This document shows positions 61,470 to 64,000 of a stretch of DNA of 64,000 nt, piece after piece. Within the stretch, counting starts at the first letter, position 1, and every line of letters starts with the position of its first letter. The notes beneath the pieces were generated by a model. That model was given only the letters and a program-made list of their open reading frames with translations. It did not search any database and had not been told where the DNA came from. The translations under genes and the position numbers were made by a program. The stretch is from Planctomycetota bacterium (GTDB lineage Bacteria > Planctomycetota > Planctomycetia > Gemmatales > Gemmataceae): assembly GCA_021413735.1 (NCBI GenBank), contig JAIOPV010000116.1:1-64000 (forward strand), given 5' to 3'.

Positions 61470-64000
61470 ATGCCCACCATGCGATACGTCGTCTGCCTCA
61501 CCTTCGCTTTCTCCGGGTCCATAGTTCGCGCGGACGACACCCCAAACTTCAACAGGGACGTCCGTCCAATTCTCGCGGACAAGTGCTATCACTGCCACGG
61601 GCCGGACGAGAAGCATCGTAAGGGTGACCTCCGGCTCGACACCGCGACGGGGGCGGCAGCCGTGGTCCGTGGCGCGAAGCCGGGCGAGTCCGAGTTGGTC
61701 CGACGGATAACGTCGACCGAGGCGGGCGAGCAGATGCCGCCGCGGAAGTCCAACTTCACGAAGAACCTCACCCCGAAGGAAATCGCCACCTTAAAGGCCT
61801 GGGTCACCGCCGGCGGGAAGTACACGAACCACTGGGCATTCGACCCACCAAAACGAGCCGCCGCCCCCAGCACGAAGCACCCGACACGCAACGACATTGA
61901 CAAGTTTGTCTTCTCGCGATTGGAGAAGGAGGGGCTCACGCCGTCGTCGGAAGCGGACAAGGCCACGCTCCTCCGCCGGGTGACACTGGATCTCACCGGA
62001 GTCCCACCGACACTCAAGGAACTCGACGACTTCCTCGCAGATGCGTCCCCAACTGCCTACGAAACCGTCGTTGATCGACTGCTGAAGTCACGACGGTACG
62101 GCGAGCGGATGGCCGTCGCATGGCTCGACCTCGCCCGCTATGGTGATTCCAGTGTCTACCATGCCGACGGGCCACGGGACATGTGGGCGTGGCGTGACTG
62201 GGTCATCCGGGCGTTCGAGGAGAACAAGCGGTTCGATCAATTCACGATCGAACAGATTGCGGGCGACCTGTTGCCGAACGCGACCCGGGATCACAAGGTC
62301 GCATCTGGGTTTAACCGGAACCACGCCACGACCGATGAAGGCGGCGTCATCCCCGAGGAATTCCGCGTCGACTACGTCGTCGATCGCGTCAAGACCGTGT
62401 CGAGCACCTGGCTCGCTCTCAGCGTCGAGTGCGCTCAATGTCACGACCACAAGTACGACCCAATCTCGCAGCGAGAGTACTACCAGTTCTACGCCTATTT
62501 CAACAACACCCGCGACCCCGGGATGCAGACCCGAAACGGAAATCAGTCCCCGACGATCGACGTGTTCGACCCCGACCTGGAATCGAAACGTGAAACCGCC
62601 AGGGTCGCCCGCACCGAGGCCGAAAAACAACTCACGGAACTGCGGGTCAAAGCGGTCGCCGGGAAGCCGTTCGCCGACTGGCTTGCGAAGCAGAAACCAC
62701 CCGCCGGCTTAACCGCCCCCTCGGCGGAACTGGCACTGTTCTTCCCGTTCGACGAAACCGACCGCGCGACTGCGTTCGATTACCTGGGCGGCACCGCCGT
62801 ACCGATCACCGGGAAAGCTGCTGAGGCGAAACGACCGACGGGCCACGGGTTCGCGATTCCTGGCAACGCCGTGTACCGCGTCTCCCGCGATCCGGAACTC
62901 GACCGGGACACGCCGTTCACGTTCGCCGCGTGGGTGAAGCTACCCGCGAACGGCGGCGGGTTCCTTCTCACCAAGATGGACCCCGACCCGACATACCGCG
63001 GTTTCGACCTCGGATTCGACGGCCGCAAGCCAGGGCTGCACCTCATCCACAAGTGGGCCGACAACGCACTCAAGGTCTACAGCAAGAAACCGATCACTGC
63101 GGACACCTGGCAGCACATCGTCATCACGGCCGACGGTACCGGCAAGGCCGCTGGTATCCGGATCTACGTCGATGGCGAACGTCAGGAAGTCGATGTCCAC
63201 AGCGACACTTTGACCGCCTCGGCGAAGACCACGTCCCCGGTGCGGCTTGGCTCTCGAACCGACGGTGGTGGCTTCAACGGGTTGGTCGATGCCCTTGCCA
63301 TCTACCGTGGGGTGCTGACCCCCGATGACGTGAAACAAGCGTCCATCGACCCGATTACGAGGTTATTCGCCGTTCCCGCCGAGAAGCTCACGCCGAATCA
63401 GAAGGTTGTGCTTGCCGAGCGATTCCTGCGTGAGACCGATGCCGGGTTCCGCAGTCGCCTGGTGGCGCTCGCCAAGCGGTTCGACGAGGAACGCAAAGTC
63501 GAGTCCAACCGCGGCACTGTCATGGTCATGGAAGACAACCCACCGGGTCAGATGCGGCCGACATTCGTTCTCAACCGCGGGCAGTACGACCAGCCATTGA
63601 AGGATCTTGCAGTCAAGCCCGGGGTGCCAGCCGCACTTGGGGATCTTCCCACCGGCGCTCCCGCAAACCGCCTCGGCCTCGCCAAGTGGCTCGTTCGCCC
63701 GGACCATCCGTTGACAAGTCGCGTCGCCGTGAACCGTCTCTGGCAGGCGTTCTTCGGCGATGGTCTGGTCCGCACCACCGAAGACTTCGGCATCCAGGGG
63801 GCATCGCCGAGCCACCCCGAATTGCTCGACTGGCTTGCGGTCGATTTCGTCGAGAGCGGCTGGGACGTCAAACGGGCTGTGAAGCAGATCGTCACGTCCG
63901 CGACCTACCGGCAGGCTTCGCGAATCGCACCCGAACTGCGCGAGAAAGATCCGGAGAATCGGCTGTTCGCTCGCGGTCCTCGTTTCCGTCTGCAAGCCGA
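61470..64000 (+). CDS. PSD1-type cytochrome c/DUF1549/LamG/DUF1553 protein (3' end outside window)
   Basis: The frame from ATG 61470 (or 61479, MRYVVCLTFAFSGSIVRA) stays open to the edge, about 843 residues. After a signal peptide come a c-type cytochrome domain with CYHCHGPDE (residues about 44-52), MPPRKSNFTK near the Met ligand, then DUF1549 (RRVTLDLTGVPPTLKELDDF, RRYGERMAVAWLDLARYGDS) with another CAQCHDHKYDP haem-type motif. A LamG/concanavalin-like domain follows (FTFAAWVKLPANGGGFLL, WQHIVITADG, GFNGLVDALAIYRG), and DUF1553 (SRVAVNRLWQAFFGDGLV, EDFGIQGASPSHPELLDW). The LamG module may bind polysaccharide. A DUF1501 gene would be expected just downstream. Confidence 0.92.
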   Translation, partial: MPTMRYVVCLTFAFSGSIVRADDTPNFNRDVRPILADKCYHCHGPDEKHRKGDLRLDTATGAAAVVRGAKPGESELVRRITSTEAGEQMPPRKSNFTKNLTPKEIATLKAWVTAGGKYTNHWAFDPPKRAAAPSTKHPTRNDIDKFVFSRLEKEGLTPSSEADKATLLRRVTLDLTGVPPTLKELDDFLADASPTAYETVVDRLLKSRRYGERMAVAWLDLARYGDSSVYHADGPRDMWAWRDWVIRAFEENKRFDQFTIEQIAGDLLPNATRDHKVASGFNRNHATTDEGGVIPEEFRVDYVVDRVKTVSSTWLALSVECAQCHDHKYDPISQREYYQFYAYFNNTRDPGMQTRNGNQSPTIDVFDPDLESKRETARVARTEAEKQLTELRVKAVAGKPFADWLAKQKPPAGLTAPSAELALFFPFDETDRATAFDYLGGTAVPITGKAAEAKRPTGHGFAIPGNAVYRVSRDPELDRDTPFTFAAWVKLPANGGGFLLTKMDPDPTYRGFDLGFDGRKPGLHLIHKWADNALKVYSKKPITADTWQHIVITADGTGKAAGIRIYVDGERQEVDVHSDTLTASAKTTSPVRLGSRTDGGGFNGLVDALAIYRGVLTPDDVKQASIDPITRLFAVPAEKLTPNQKVVLAERFLRETDAGFRSRLVALAKRFDEERKVESNRGTVMVMEDNPPGQMRPTFVLNRGQYDQPLKDLAVKPGVPAALGDLPTGAPANRLGLAKWLVRPDHPLTSRVAVNRLWQAFFGDGLVRTTEDFGIQGASPSHPELLDWLAVDFVESGWDVKRAVKQIVTSATYRQASRIAPELREKDPENRLFARGPRFRLQA

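Overview
The window looks like chromosomal DNA from a planctomycete of the Gemmataceae type (GC roughly 60%). The evidence is a set of family signatures: DUF1501 and DUF1549/DUF1553 proteins, two DUF1559 pseudopilin-like proteins, a cluster-type ECF sigma factor next to a Hanks-type kinase, kinases fused to WD40 propellers, and a planctomycete-style c-type cytochrome/LamG/DUF1553 protein at the right edge. Housekeeping markers are rpsA, pheT, ppk1, an RlmI-like methyltransferase and one tRNA-Lys. I could not fix genus or species.

Layout. 0-0.9 kb: the end of a probable transposase next to a gene that has lost its 5' part. 0.9-12.1 kb: secreted or Tat-exported enzymes (SMP-30 lactonase-like, sialidase-like, DUF1501, DUF1549/1553), a CrtI-like flavoprotein in a tightly packed three-gene operon, and a squalene-cyclase-like/WD40 fusion. 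12.3-16.5 kb: two DUF1559 proteins, a 51-residue lipoprotein, a small cytoplasmic protein and a secreted propeller. 16.7-23 kb: a receptor-like kinase-WD40 protein, a Flp pilin and an ECF sigma/kinase pair. 23.1-40.6 kb: the most interesting region, a lipid or polyketide locus. 40.6-52.2 kb: hypothetical secreted proteins, rpsA, a HEAT-repeat protein, RlmI-like, a single-domain response regulator, a class II deacetylase and tRNA-Lys. 52.4-64 kb: pheT, ppk1, two kinase-like genes (one apparently a pseudokinase) and the truncated PSD1-type protein.

The lipid locus encodes a 2490-residue synthase with two flavin-dependent reductase-like (PfaD/nitronate monooxygenase) modules, KS, AT, a single ACP and KR. 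A 1080-residue partner with AT, a double-hotdog dehydratase and a degenerate phosphopantetheinyl-transferase-like end follows 3 bp later. Next come a stand-alone carrier protein coupled by ATGA, an alpha/beta hydrolase and a MacB/DevC-DevA-like ABC exporter pair. A cyclopropane-synthase-like methyltransferase, a Rieske oxygenase and an S49-like lipoprotein without the expected catalytic residues sit just upstream. The layout resembles PUFA synthases and cyanobacterial heterocyst glycolipid (HglE/DevBCA) systems. My inference is that it makes, tailors and exports an unusual long-chain lipid or polyketide.

A second theme is dispersed palindromes. More than a dozen near-perfect inverted repeats with arms of about 9-30 bp sit between genes, in a few recognisable sequence families. 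One 78-bp example lies in frame inside the second synthase gene. A separate 60-bp repeat with an inner palindrome occurs at 15.4 kb and, inverted, at 54.95 kb.
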